NCBI GenBank assembly: GCA_028095005.1
Contig: JAMFTS010000044.1
Coordinates: 496,001-560,000, forward strand
From: Rhynchospora pubera
Taxonomy: Eukaryota > Streptophyta > Magnoliopsida > Poales > Cyperaceae
Reading direction: 5' to 3'
DNA length: 64,000 nt
Position numbers and translations under genes: made by a program. The notes below the pieces were generated by a model. It saw only the letters and a program-made list of their open reading frames with translations. It did not search any database and was not told the DNA's origin. Below are positions 35,376-47,725 of the stretch, in pieces; positions within the stretch are counted from its first letter, which is position 1; each line of letters starts with the position of its first letter.

Positions 35376-38300
35376 AGAGGGGGGATGATATACTGCACTC
35401 TGAAGTATTGAGACCTCATACACCGAACGTCTACATGTTTGGATCGCTTTCAATGCACCAGAATGAGATGAGGCGCTGATTTTTCCAAACTCTTCGTCTG
35501 TTTTAAAATTTTCCGTCTCTCCTCTGACCATTTTCGTCTCTCTTACAGAGGAAACGTTGGTTCCTCTTTCTCTCCCCTTCCCAAAAAAATAATGAAAACC
35601 CTAGCGGCCCTCTCCGCCACTGCCTCCTCCCTCCGTCGCCACCTCCTCTCTCTACCTCAACTAACTAAAATAGAGATGTTGTCGATCTCTCTCTCCGAAC
35701 TCTCCATTGGTTGTGACAAATATTAAAAATTTTCTATTTGTCAATTTCAAAGAGGTGTTGTTCTAATGCTATTTCTCTCTACTTTTAAGAATTAAACAAA
35801 GAAGAAAGCTAAGCAAAAAAGGAAGGGTGACAGGCAAGGTGGTGAGAAAGGTGTCGAGCATGCATGCTAGGTTATCTTTATGTCCCTCCATGCTCTCTCT
35901 TTCTTTATATTGATTATTCTTTCCCCTTTAAATTTGTAATGTTCATGGTAGGATATTTTAAGAAAATAATTCATTTGGTTGTCTTTTAAATGGTTTATTA
36001 CTATATTTTCCTGAGATTTTGTCAGCTATTTTCTGAATTTTGAAGGAGTCGTGAGCATGTTTGATACTTGGAAGCAGAAAAAATGTTTCTATATATTTTT
36101 TTATACCTATAATATGTTTGATTTAGTGCCTCATAGAGTAGGATTGAAATATTTAAACAAAAGAGAGGGAAATTATTAAAGAACGCAAAGAATAGGAATA
36201 TAGAAGAATGATTTCCCGGTAGAATAATATAAATAGGTATTAGATATTGCCTTAACTTACATTGGATCGTACTCAAATTTTTTTATTTATAAATTATGCT
36301 TCTTGCAACCTGAAAACATCATAGTCAAGGAATATCCCTTTAGGCATATTTTCGTAAGTAATCGCATGGTTATGCAGATGAGGAGTTTGCCAAGCAAGGG
36401 ATCAACCCAGCATATTGTCTCTAAAGAATCGGTATAATTATGGAAATAAATAAATGGAAAAAAGGAAAAAGAAAAAGAAGAAAATTTACTTTTTTCACTG
36501 TACATGCTATATATATATATACACACAATTTATGATAGAATTGAATATTTAGGTTGCTTCTTACGAAAGGCTGGCACTTAGCAAGGGATATATTTTTCCT
36601 CAAGGTAAGTGCTTCCCATTTTAGTGATCCTTTAGTGAAGTCAAACGAAGTGAGAGATGCAGGTTTAAAGATTTTTTAACATAGTCGACTTACATCCTAT
36701 ATTAACGGAGGTAAAATTGTTGCAGGTAATCCTTGAATAGCCCTAATGATTGTGGTTGTGCTAAGGTTTGATTCATTCCTTTTTGATGTGATTTTCTATC
36801 TGTTAGAAAATTTCCTGTATTTATACTCTTACCTTGCGAACATTTCTATTTTATGAGAGCATTCCTGATCTGGATTACGAAATAACTTACAAGAAACATG
36901 CATGGTCCCTATTCTAGGGTAAGTTTACAGCCTTAGAGTTTCTTAGAAATAAATGAAAAATGAAAAGAAAGCAAACGAACAAACTCGTGGAGAACTTATT
37001 TTCTTAGGTCATTATAATAAATTATAATTTCAAACTGTTCATTGTGGGTTTGTAATATTTTGAATTCTCTTTGGATCTAAAAGTTAAGTAATGATCGATC
37101 TTTCAATTTTTCTATTTTCTCTCCATTGTTCTTGCATATTTACTTAAAAATCTTAAGCAGTAATACTACAAAAAGGACAAAGAGTGGGCCACATATCTAT
37201 ACTGATAAAATTATGTATATACAATGATGAGATTTCACAATATAATTTGTGTAGTTATATTTATATTATTTAGGCAAGACTAAAATAACAATTTGAGAGA
37301 TGGTGTTGAACATTTTAATGTTCTTTCTGTTATCTAAATACGATCTCTATCGTCAAAAATGAAGAGGTTTTATGTTTGTATTATATGAATCCATTTGTTA
37401 TTGTTTTATCTATAGGATAATTTGGTTCGTCCTTGATGATTTTTGCCAGTGATCTCTTCCTTCCCTCTTCGCTTTTGGTCAGTACTTTTTTCTTTATGTG
37501 AGATTTTTCTCTTGATTTATTATTTAATAAGGCTGCCTTTTCGCTATCAAACTTATGAAATAGACATGGTCCCGTGGGATTAGATGATATTGATTTTGTC
37601 AAGAAATTTTCTTTGTTTTTATTTATTTAATATAGGGCATCCAAATTATTTATCCTCATAAGTTTTGAGGTGTATTGATCAGGAAGAAAAAATGGGATAG
37701 AACACCATTATTGTACCAGTATTAAAGGTCAATTTGGTACCAAACTGGTACCAGTCACTTTTTACACCATAGTTTGAATTACATTTGTTCTTCTTTTATT
37801 TTTTTCAATATATGGTGACAAATGAATTATTTTTTATTCACCTTATAGGCTGATCATCAAATGCAGGGCATGGCTTGATTCATCCAAGCTGTACAACTGA
37901 GACAGGTCCTTCAAATCCAAGTAATTATTTTAATAGTAATCAACATGTTGATCGTGTAGCTATAAACAATGACCTTAAACTTTGGATACAAATGATTAAT
38001 TGTCTCCAAAATGGATGATCTAACAAATGAATTTTAATAGTGATTGTTAGGCAGTCAAAGATATATTTATATATCAAAGGCATAAGAAAATATAATTTTT
38101 TTCATGTAACAAGTGTAGTACATGCATGTTAGGATAGAACATAAAGAGCTAATTAAGTGAAACAAGTATCTAGGACATATATAGTTATGAATACATCAAG
38201 AAGTCAACAAGGGTAGAACTAGAAATAATCTCATATAATCTTTAGTCTATCATAATACATTGAATATATTGACATACTGATATATCAATATTATATGTAT

Positions 38301-39569
38301 TGTATTGTAGGACATATGATGAAATAGTACAACAGTCTGTGCATAATTTGCTCTTAATTGCATTCCATGTTCTGTAGGAGATTTGCTAGGAACAATCTAC
38401 TCAATAGAGAAATAACTCTATGTGATTTTAAGGTAGTCTGACAAATGATTACATGAGGTATTGTGTTTTTGTTTTCAATTTAGTCAGGCATGTGAATTTT
38501 TACAGATTACAATGTCATGTCGCAGGACAAACTTCGATTAAAGAACTTGCAACATTTAGGCTAATTTTGTTCATGATTTATATATATTTTTTATAAAAAT
38601 ATTAGGTATCTTTAGATAGAGTATGAAACTGAATGTCAGAGACTAAAAATGATATTTGATTCAAATGAACACTAGTATTGTACCATTTTCAAAAAGGTGT
38701 TTGTTGTTCTCATTATTAGTGAAACCATAGAGACAAAAATTTCATCGGTATATAGTCTTAAATATATAATTTTGTTCTCATTTTAATTGCATATGTTTAA
38801 TGGCGGGCCACTGTTTGGGAAACATACAGATAGTAATTACATCATCTTGGTATGTGACTGGATGATTCGGATCGAATTGATGGTAGAGAATCTTGCAAGC
38901 TTGAATGAATTAGAGCTGAATTTGATTCTATATTATTTTGCTTCGAGGTAGAAACTAAATTTTATCAAAATGGGTTGCTAGATAACCAGTGGTTAATGAT
39001 TGTAGACGCAATAAGTTACTATAAACGTCTTATGCTGATACACACTTATGAACTGTAGTTGATATTTCATATTTATTTTGCTATTGTCTCGCACTTTTTC
39101 AGTCCAACCACGGAAGATCAGATAGTCCTCTATGGGGCGAAGAAAATGCGGATCAGATACCCCTCGAGCATCTTGAGACCCGTCGTTACTGCCCATTCCA
39201 AACGAGCGAAGGGCACTAATGCGGTTCTAAGTACCTCGAGAGTTGATTGTTTGTCGTAGGTCCTTTTTTTCCAGTAGGCGCAAGCCCCTACTGTTAATTA
39301 CCTCCGGACTCAGTTACGAACTGGGCCAAGAGCACCTCTAGATCGGGATAATCAAGGTTTAAATATCGTAAGTGGATGAAGTCCATTTTAATAAAAGGAT
39401 TGTGTTTTGGTAGAGGATTTCAGGGTGAAAACAAAGCAGAAGGGCAGTCATTTGAACAGTGCCATGCAAACATAAATGATGCAATTTAATTCTTTAGTTT
39501 CACATTTTAAGACATTTAGATTGCTTTTACTTTACTGGATTAGGCTTAGTGCTGTCACAGAGATTTTTG
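35376..39569. other. Non-coding stretch, probably Helitron-like interior
   Basis: Begins with a CT-rich leader (about 35500-35690) and then turns AT-rich with exon-like scraps that I cannot identify. It shares TTGGTACCA/ACCAGT wording (37710-37765) with the Helitron-like DNA at 6206-13142. GC-richer sequence at 39105-39350 includes a 7-base-pair hairpin, CAGTAGGCGCAAGCCCCTAC plus TG (39272-39293). A transcript here would have to be non-coding or heavily spliced. Confidence 0.3.
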
Positions 39570-39932
39570 AGTTTGATACTAGGAAATTTAGTATCCTAGA
39601 TCAGTCTTCAATCGTTTGGGGATTTAGAGATTTTTGGATTTCGTTCAGGTCGCGAGTACAGAGGCGCTATGCCTTCTCTTGACAGGAACTTGGGTGATGG
39701 CCGCTGGTTGACTTTTCTTCTGGTCACCTGGACATCAGATTTCAGTCCGCTTCTGGTCAAACGTACTGTGAACTTGTAGAAACAGGCTGTTAGATTTGAG
39801 TCCAATACTAGAAAATAGGGTATTCTACGTCAGTTCTCAATCGTTTGGGGAACTTAGGGATTTTTGGGATTTTCGTTCAAGTCGCGAGTACAGATGTGCT
39901 ATGCCTTCTCTTGACAGGAACTTCAATGATAA
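39570..39932 (+). repeat. Direct duplication of about 125 bases
   Basis: 39570-39693 and 39796-39932 share CAATCGTTTGGGGA, AGTCGCGAGTACAGA-like and GCTATGCCTTCTCTTGACAG. The gap between the copies is about 100 bases. Confidence 0.75.
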
Positions 39933-40019
39933 TTCAGAATTGACTTTTCCTTTATCTCAATCTGAATATCAGGAGGGTGTCTCCTTCAAGGCGAAACGCG
40001 ATGCAGTCTTGAAGGGACG

Positions 40020-40200
40020 AACTTTAAGACTTTATGTCACTTTAGACTTTGTGTCTCTTGAGTCACTTTTAGGCTTTGTGCCATTTTGACTTTGTGTCAC
40101 TTTTAGATTTTGTGTCATTTTTGGGCTTTGTGTCATTTAGACTTTGTGTCACTTTTAGACTTTGTGTCATTTTTGGACTTTGTGTCATTTTCAGGTTTGG
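40020..40200 (+). repeat. ACTTTGTGTCATTTTT tandem repeat
   Basis: About eight degenerate copies of a roughly 21-base unit, (G)ACTTTGTGTCA(C/T)TTTTAG, continuing as looser TTGGACTTTTG repeats to about 40430. Confidence 0.85.
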
Positions 40201-40489
40201 ACTTTTAATTTTCACTTTAGGATTTTGGACTTTGGAGTTCGGCTTTTAAGTTAGCACTTTTGGATTTTAACTTTTGAGTTTGACTTTTGGTTCTTGACAT
40301 TTTCGGACTTGGCTTAAAGTTTGGACTTTTGCATTTTGGCATTAAGGACCTTAAGTTGGACTTTTGAGTTTAAGATTTTCAATCTTCAGTTGGACTTTTG
40401 AGTTCGAACTTTAAAGTTTGCACTTCTAAACTTTTATTGAATGCCCTTTTTTGTTATTTCAATTTTGTTCATGAATCTTGATGTTTGAC

Positions 40490-40621
40490 TGTACCTGCTG
40501 TTCAGAACATGGAATGTCAGGTGTACCTGGTGTCCAGAACATAAAATGTTCAAATGTACCTGTTGTCCAGAACTTAAAATGTTCAAATGTACCTGTTGTC
40601 CAGAACATAAAACATTCAAAT
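40490..40621 (+). repeat. 33-base minisatellite, four copies
   Basis: The unit TGTACCTGTTGTCCAGAACA plus TAAAATGTTCAAA is repeated four times with few changes. The period is a multiple of three and one frame is open throughout, giving an 11-residue repeat (VPVVQNIKCSN), but no larger gene contains it. Confidence 0.9.
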
Positions 40622-42581
40622 GATTTTTGTTCAATTCCCTTTGGGGAACTTATCATGCAAATCTATTATTTTCCATTATGGCCATCCTTTTAGACTTTGA
40701 TTTTAAAATGCTTTATACTTTGGTGCTTTGGCATGACATGATATACTAAAATATTCCTCACATTTTTCTTGACATTTTGATATTTTATGGAAATTTTTCT
40801 GATAATCTAGCTATTTTTAATGTATTTTTGAAATTTCCTGCTTTGTAGAATTTCCTGATTGGCTGAGGTTTCGCTGTTTCGTACTATGCTCGTCAGGGAT
40901 TCGTTGTACTGTCGGCGTCGTAGAGGATCCTCCTAAATCGCTGAAGGCAGTAGCTGGCTGAGTTGCCTGGTTTTCGCTCGTACCTATGAGCCGAATGGAT
41001 TTGAGTTCGAATCGGACTGGCTTCGTGGGTCCCACTCGTCAATGAGGCTTATCGGAGTTCTGAGTTCGTTCAGTATTTACACCATTTCAACCTCCTTCCC
41101 TCCTCCGTCTCTGTTGACTTGACGGCAACGGGGGTTGACCCGGCGATTCCGGCCACCGTTTAGACCATGAATTGGTTCTGCAAGATCGTCTTCTTACTCT
41201 TTTCTTCATCCAACCTCCAATTTTGGCCATATCTACCCAATTGGTCATATTTCTTCATGTTTCAAACATGGTCTGACGACACACTCGGGGAGTAAATTAG
41301 GGATCAAAAGTGAAGATTCTCAATTGAGGGGTGCTTCCTGAGCATTAAGGGGTTTTCCCGGGGCACTTGCAACGACAGAGAGAAATGTAGATATTGCAAT
41401 TTAACCGCAGCTCGAACCTAGGGTCTGGTTTCATATTTAAGATTTGACTTCAATGAGTAACACCCATCCCCACTTTGTCATGCATATACCCTACTGTTAC
41501 TTGTTACTTGATGTGACTTAGTGCATTACTGTAAGCTATCTTGGTTTAATTTTGGAATTTCACTGAGTATTGATTTCGATTTAGGTTTTTGACATATTCT
41601 TACAACATATTTTGGCAATCAGGGGCTCTTCATGTCTAGGCTTTATCTCATTCATTTGAACCATGATTTAGAACTTCACCCTGACTCATTTGGTACAGAT
41701 CCCCCCCTTTTTGTTACCATGTTATAAGACATTTTAATAGGTTTAGACCAGAATACCCCCATGAACATATGAACTGTTAGACTTATTTACTGCCTTCTCC
41801 ACCTGATATGTTGTTCACCCCTTTTTTTTTAAAAAAAAAATAGATGAGATGATATTTTTAGTTTAACCCCCCCCCCCTATTTTACTATTGAGTATTGTTA
41901 TTACTGATACCAATTTTTAATCACACTATGGAGGCGCCTTTTATACATGTCACATATGCCATTCTCAATTTCATATCCTCGGTCATAGTTGCATTTTTTT
42001 TAAACATATCTAATCCTCGTTTCCTTTTATAACCTTAATGAAGTGTTCTTTTGACAGAATAAACTTTGGTCACTATATTTTAAAATTCCCTTCTTCATTG
42101 ACTACTGTTCTTTTGCATGTATGTCCCTTATTCTCTATTTTTTTTGTTACATCTTGCTAAATCTAATTTTTTTTGAACAATTACTATCATTAAATGCTCT
42201 GGACTTTAGCTATTAATGCTTTGGCTTGAAGGATGCAAGTCTATGTAGCTGTTCTCTTTTTTTTTATGCAAAATCCTAAAGAGGTATGGCAATTAGACAA
42301 ACCCTGGAACCTACTATCCTCGCTGCCCCCTCCCCCTTTTTTAAAAAAGGTTCACTGTATTATTTCATTTTTTTTTAAAACATGATTACAAGCATTAAGT
42401 TTTTTTTAGTTAATAAGAAAGACACGAAATTAAATTTACTACCTTCCACCTATTACTTTCACTATGTAGCCTTTTGACAGATATACCCCTGGTTCTTTAC
42501 TTTCCATCATTTTTGTGAATTTCACACTTATTTGATCTTTTTTTTGTGCATGGCACTTAATGCCACCATTAGCAAGGTTGA
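40622..42581. other. Non-coding stretch with pyrimidine and poly-C tracts
   Basis: GC-richer DNA at 40840-41180, then AT-rich DNA with homopolymers (C9 at about 41869, T and A runs at 41821). No protein-coding gene is supported. It leads directly into the three hairpins. Confidence 0.35.
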
Positions 42582-42644
42582 GACATGACTGAATACATGA
42601 GTGTGCGCTCTCAGGGAAGCACCCCTCATGCGTGGAGTCATGTC
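42582..42644 (+). ncRNA. Hairpin module 1 of 3 (unknown structured element)
   Basis: Outer stem GACATGACT (42582-42590) with AGTCATGTC (42636-42644), inner stem CATGAG (42596-42601) with CTCATG (42625-42630), then GTGC (42603-42606) with GCAC (42619-42622) around the loop GCTCTCAGGGAA. The core TGTGCGCTCTC..GG.AAGCACCCCTCA is shared with modules 2 and 3, while stem sequences differ but stay paired. Whether it acts as RNA or DNA is not shown. Confidence 0.45.
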
Positions 42645-42760
42645 CTCCTTCCTGACTTTATTATATATATTAACAGTTTGATTCTTCACTCTCTTTTTAA
42701 GAACCCTTTTGATGCAGGTTTTATATGTAACTCTTGAGATGGCTATTATTCATGTTGAAA

Positions 42761-42819
42761 CACAACTAGATGCATGAGTGTGCGCTCTCAGGCAAGCACC
42801 CCTCACACATAAAGTTGTG
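42761..42819 (+). ncRNA. Hairpin module 2 of 3
   Basis: Outer stem CACAACT (42761-42767) with AGTTGTG (42813-42819), inner TGAG (42775-42778) with CTCA (42802-42805), and ATG (42770-42772) with CAT (42808-42810). The shared GTGC/GCAC core has the loop GCTCTCAGGCAA. The flanking stem is quite different in sequence from module 1 yet pairs at the same place. Confidence 0.45.
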
Positions 42820-42885
42820 CTTCATCATAGGACCTTATTATTATCTCACTTCTTGGTATTTTTAGGATGTTGAGTGACTCATTGA

Positions 42886-42928
42886 CATAGGTGAGTGTGC
42901 GCTCTCTGGCAAGCACCCCTCACCTATG
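42886..42928 (+). ncRNA. Hairpin module 3 of 3
   Basis: A perfect 10-base-pair stem CATAGGTGAG (42886-42895) with CTCACCTATG (42919-42928) encloses the same GTGC/GCAC core and loop (GCTCTCTGGCAA). A possible outer pairing is CTCA (42878-42881) with TGAG (42933-42936). Confidence 0.45.
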
Positions 42929-42939
42929 CTTCTGAGCCC

Positions 42940-45900
42940 CCAGAATATCAGAAATTTTTATGTTTCACACTTGGCTTCAATTAGTGAAAAAGAAACAAAG
43001 GAAGAAACTCAAAAGCTGAAAGCAAAGAAATCAAGAGAAATAGCTATCAGGAATTGAACTTATGTATTGAACTTGATACAATGGAATCCCTACCTTCCTT
43101 TGAAATTTGCTTTTCCTTATTTTTTTTTTTTAGATTTTGATTACAATAGTATAACAGAAATTTTTAACAGAATTTTGGCTTCTCTCTTTCTTCTCTTCTT
43201 TTTCTTTTGCTCTTGGTCTTCTTTTATAGCTGAAATTCCTAGGGCTTTGCTCCATCCTTTTGACACATGGCAGCATCTTCTGCATTGGATCTGTGATGAA
43301 GGGGCCGGATGTAAGGTGAGGTTGCCGCCATGCTTTTACAATTCCACCATCACTTCCTTTTTTTTTACTTCCTTTTACTGGCTAATATTGGCATGACATT
43401 TGGCACTTGGGTTTTACTCCTTCTTACAGTATGCTTGGAGGAGGAGTTATGTTTACTTTGGTACCACCTGATGCGCTGTCTCTCATCCAATTATTCATAG
43501 GTTGATGAGGGGCTGTGATTTGCATAGAGGGGGGATCCCTTCTGATGTGTAGCTGCTGCTCATAGGGGTATAGGTCTGATCATGCTATTCACTTTCTCCA
43601 GTCATTCTTTTCATCAATCCTCTATGGTAAGCACTGATGTGCTTAGTATTGGTACATAGGATTAAGTACTACTGCCAGTTGGGGCCCTTACATACCATTG
43701 TCTTTTATCAATCCTATTTTCAATCAAATTTTTTACTCCTGAATTGTTTTTTCTTCTTTCTTGTGTTTGAAATTTATTATCCTTTCTTTGAGTTTCAATT
43801 TTGGTCCATCATTGCCCCTTTTTAATTTCAACTTGTGATGTTTAACTGTTTTAAAGCTTCATTGGTTTCTGATTTTGAACATTGCATTTTAATTTTTCTT
43901 TGATGTAAATCCTATTTCTTTCAATCATTACACAGGGATGTTCCAGGGGCAGTATAGGTATGTGTGCTCTTCAAATTCTCTCTTTATTCATTCCATTCTC
44001 TTGTCCTTTTCCTATTAATTACTGATTTGCCCCTGGTCAGAGGAGTCACGCATGAGTCACTTACTCTCCAGGCATGATATGGTGTATCTGTATCCTATGT
44101 TCATTGGAGAATACATAGTTCTATCTCAGACCGTCCATCTACATTCAATCTTATCCTGAGATGTGAACATACGGTAGGATGTGCTATTCTTTCCCTTATC
44201 CAACATACTCCCTTTGTATGCGACATAGGTGAGTGAATGATTGTACTGTCGTGATTAAAGCATGGAGAGCTTTTCAGCTTTTGTTTAAATCCCATCTTAA
44301 ATCCAACGGTCCCAATTGGAGTGGTGAGTTTACCCCTTAATGTCACACCTTCTGGCGCCAAGGACTGCCGCAGGGCTACTCCCTCCCTTTCTAGGTTATA
44401 GGCTGTAGGGAAGCAACACTCTCCATTTGCTTCTGTTGCACTTTTCTCTACTGTTGCTATACTGGAGGTATCCAACTTTGTGCTAGACTATCATCTCATG
44501 CTGCCTCTTTGTGCCCCTTTTCTATGTGAATTTACTTCAATTTAAAGAAGAGGGATTGCGTTTATTATACCCCCTCCTTCCTTTATCAGAATTGAAGTCC
44601 CCTGGCACATTGCGATCCCTTCTAAACTTCCTGGAGGTCCCTTGAGGTAACCATCTCCATCACTTAGTCATTAATTTCAAGTAATTCTGCCCATGCAACC
44701 CTTGTCATTATAGTCTCTTACTGAGGTAGTATGTTCATCAGTGTACGACTCAGTTCTTCACAATTGATTCACTGGGTACATGATGTATGCATCATTGATG
44801 TTCATTAGCTGTTTAATGGCTTGATTCCACGCCTCCTCATGCTTAATTGCATGAATTTCCTCTTCAGGTAGTCGACTTGCTCTCCATCGATTTCCTCTCC
44901 GTTTGTCGCCGATTTTGGTGTCGCCAGGGTCGTGGAGGCATCGTTGGTGCAGTGGCAGCGGTGGCTGGGGCTAAGGTGGCGTAGGACGGCGACGAACCCA
45001 CTTCTCGCGCTGGTGTACGACGACTGTGTCAGACAGTACTGCTTCATCCCTTCCTTTTTTTCTTTTGAACAGAGCTTGTGGGACCCATAGCTCCCGACCA
45101 ATCGGAAAATTCAGTTCCGTATTTTAAGCTTGGGTCAAAATCCAACCGTCGATTTTAGATAATGTTATAGGGTTTCATCACGGCCGTCAGATCAAGGGAA
45201 ATTTTAGAATGATAATCGGATTCGAACACCATTTGGATGGGCCTCAGTTTCGGCCCAATGTAAATTTTATTATTTCCTTAAAAGCCCATCCGAAACTTCC
45301 TCCATTTACCTTGTTTCGGCAGGGTTTGTCTCCATTTATTTCAGAAATGGAATTGTCCATTTGACTGAATTTTGAGGATAATTAAGCTGCTTTATTCTTA
45401 GAAAAATTGTTTGGTGCCCTTCTATAGGTCAATTTGACATGAAATTTTGCATGGTTCCTCATAAAAATATGAAGAACTTAGCTGCCACAAATTTTCTATT
45501 TTTAGGACTCCGGTAATTAATTATAAGGATATCACAAGCGCATAATGGCATTCCTCGTAATTAATTAATTTACCGTCCATTTTTAAGAATTTTTGTATTT
45601 TCCTTTCAGACATTATGACCAATTATCAGGGCTATTTTATTGGGTCAATGGTCATATGGATGGGGTTTGAGCTATATGATTTTGGAATTTTGGTGATAAG
45701 ATAAGAAATTGTTTAGGGTTTTATGCAGCAGAATTTAGAGGCAAACAGCTATAAACAATCTTTTTGTCTTCACCAAATAGAATTTCACATTTCTCTTCTT
45801 TTTGCAGTTTTAGTTATTCCACATCTCGATTAAAAATCTTTGTTAAATTCATCATGAAAATAATTACTTATCATTATGTTATGATTAGAGCTGGTGGATC

Positions 45901-46346
45901 CTAGGAGGATATTTTTAAACATCAAATGGATAGCAAGATGCATTTGAGTGTGAATGCACAAGACATGAACTGTTTCATACATAGAATAGTTCTCACTGTT
46001 CAGGGTACGTTTTTTTTCACTGGTAGGCTATGTATTTTTGCCAATTTATATTTAATTTAGTATTGCTACATGTTCTGGCGTGGATTTCCCAAGGCAAGGA
46101 TGGAGATAAAAATTCAATGGATTAGTAGTGGTGATCATTTATTACGAAAAATTGGTATTAAGAATTATAGAAATCACCTCCTATTGTCTTATCTGCAGAT
46201 CAGCTACTAGATCACTATTTGATACTATTGAACACAAATTATAGCAAAATTATGCCTTATCTGCATATGAAGCATGCCAGTTTATGGCGCAGTAAAAGAT
46301 AATAATGTACTAAAATAAATAATATTAATTGTTTTAGGTTAATCTT
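42940..46346. other. Non-coding stretch up to the Helitron end
   Basis: No protein I recognise. There is an isolated 124-codon minus-strand frame at 44101-44475 and a 98-codon one at 44805-45101, neither with a known motif. A small hairpin, TAAGCAC-TGAT-GTGCTTA (43628-43645) with outer CTATG/CATAG (43622-43659), is visible. It probably belongs to the Helitron that ends at 46376. Confidence 0.3.
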
Positions 46347-46376
46347 ACATCGCGCGGAACGCGATGTAGTAACTAG
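46347..46376 (+). mobile_element. Second Helitron 3' terminus
   Basis: ACATCGCG (46347-46354), loop CGGAA, CGCGATGT (46360-46367), then CTAG at 46373-46376 followed by T. The DNA after it (TTAATCTCAATTCTCAAG) continues a copia sequence whose uninterrupted copy at 59370 reads GTTATTAATCTCAATTCTCA. The insertion is therefore between A and T, as expected for a Helitron. Confidence 0.8.
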
Positions 46377-46600
46377 TTAATCTCAATTCTCAAGAAATAT
46401 CTTAGTTGTCCCAGATCTTTCATCTCGAAACAAGTCTATAGATGCTACTTGGTCTCAGAAATATCCTTCACATCATCACCTATGAGAATCATATCATCCA
46501 TAGAGAGCAGAAGTATGACTATACTAGCAAAAGTTGATCGTATGAACATGGAAGTGCCTGATGACTCTATCGAAAGTTAAATTCAGTGATAATGGATCTA
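46377..46600 (-). pseudogene. Copia reverse transcriptase fragment, copy X
   Basis: Minus-strand sequence homologous to 59378-59600. The frame around the catalytic site and the following KDMGQLRYFL-type segment is recognisable as Ty1/copia reverse transcriptase but is broken by stops. It is cut on the left by the Helitron end and on the right by an LTR fragment. Confidence 0.6.
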
Positions 46601-46607
46601 AACTGTT

Positions 46608-46835
46608 AGAGTTATGTCCTATAAGTCAATAGTTTAATAACTTAAATATTAGTTTATGTTATTGATGATATTTGATCATTTGTTCCTAGAATATATTATT
46701 GACAAATCATTCAGGTTGAGGACATGAATTGTAGATCTATGTAGTTCATTCATTAGTATGACGATAATAAATCTAAATTGTATATTATCTTGATAATTAA
46801 CAAGGAACATTAATTATCATATAAGATTAGTATGC
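46608..46835 (+). repeat. Truncated LTR fragment, copy X
   Basis: Resembles the first 220 or so bases of the LTRs at 50491 and 57456 (AAGTCAATA, ACTTAAATATTAGTTTATGT, TTAATTATCATATAAGATTA) at lower identity. It stops exactly where the hAT-like MITE starts. Confidence 0.7.
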
Positions 46836-47107
46836 TAGGGGTATCAACGGAGCATTCATTCACGTGTTTCCGTGTCCGTTCCGTCCAAATTAACGGAATA
46901 GATTTTGACATATGTTTTTTAAACGGAATGGTAAACGGAACAAATTTTGGCATACGTTTGTGTGTAATACAATGTAAATTGAGTCGTTCTGCCACATTCC
47001 GTCCAAACAAAACTACTAACGAATCATTCCAGTACATACCGTTACCAGAATGGTACGGAAAACGAAAAGCTCCATTCCGTTGCCGTTGTCAACGTTAGAC
47101 ACCCGTA
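46836..47107. mobile_element. hAT-like MITE, copy X
   Basis: Inverted ends TAGGGGTATC and GACACCCGTA, with a NACGGAA-rich interior (CCGTCCAAA, AACGGAATAG). A second copy in the same surroundings is at 59837-60104, so both were duplicated together. No matching 8-base flanks remain. Confidence 0.55.
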
Positions 47108-47117
47108 GTCAACTAGT

Positions 47118-47725
47118 CATGGCTGGAAATGACTTGACTTTTTTGCTCCCTTACTATGGTCAATTACCGTCATTTCATAAACTCTACCTATTGTAACCTC
47201 AGTAGGTTGGTTGAGACTTGATTACATTGTCGGATCTTGGGGAATTGCTTTGCTCACTCATTGTTTGAAGATTCACTTCCATGTTGGGTTTAAATGACTA
47301 AAATACCATTATTTTACAAAGTCCAGGAAGAAAAAGGATGGAGGGATGAGGAGGATATTTTAGTCATTTAAGAAGAGTGGGGAGTGAATCCCTGTTTTTA
47401 GAGGAGTGAGCAAAGCAATCACATCTCGGGTAAATGGTAATCCATGCGCATTTACTTCATCGACAATTGAAGAGCTCATCGACTAAAGCAAAGTGGCAAT
47501 TTTCACATAAAAATTATGCTAATCTTGCACTTGTAAGAATGACTGTCTTTTTAGAATATATCACACATAGAAAACTACACCTTTACAAAGGCCGATCCTT
47601 TCTCAACCAGTAATTAATCTGATCAGCCGTTGGATTTGCTTTCCTGTACAGGATATCCGATCCCCAAAAAAATGATGTTGATCAATTCATTTATATCATT
47701 TAATAATTTTTTTAATAAATAAATA
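47118..47725 (+). repeat. Block X (third copy of host module)
   Basis: Matches block Z over nearly its whole length and block Y at its start (GGCTGGAAATGACTTGACTT against GGTTGGAAATGACTTGACTT). It is followed at 47827 by sequence shared with block W and then by peptide gene B. Confidence 0.75.

Noticed and set aside
39105..39350. Possible 5S rRNA or organellar DNA insertion
   Set aside because: The GC-richer stretch has no match to remembered 5S internal-control-region wording or to plastid tRNA/rRNA genes.
42582..42936. CRISPR-like spaced repeats
   Set aside because: The three repeats have unequal spacing (177 and 117 bases), imperfect sequence and variable paired flanks in a plant nuclear context, so not a CRISPR array.
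43502..43545. C/D snoRNA-like pair (TGATGA and CTGA)
   Set aside because: The boxes are only about 40 bases apart, there is no terminal stem or C'/D' pair, and such words are expected by chance.
44101..44475. 124-codon minus-strand ORF
   Set aside because: No signal peptide, domain, splice context or paralogue seen. A frame of this length is expected by chance in 10 kb of somewhat GC-richer DNA.
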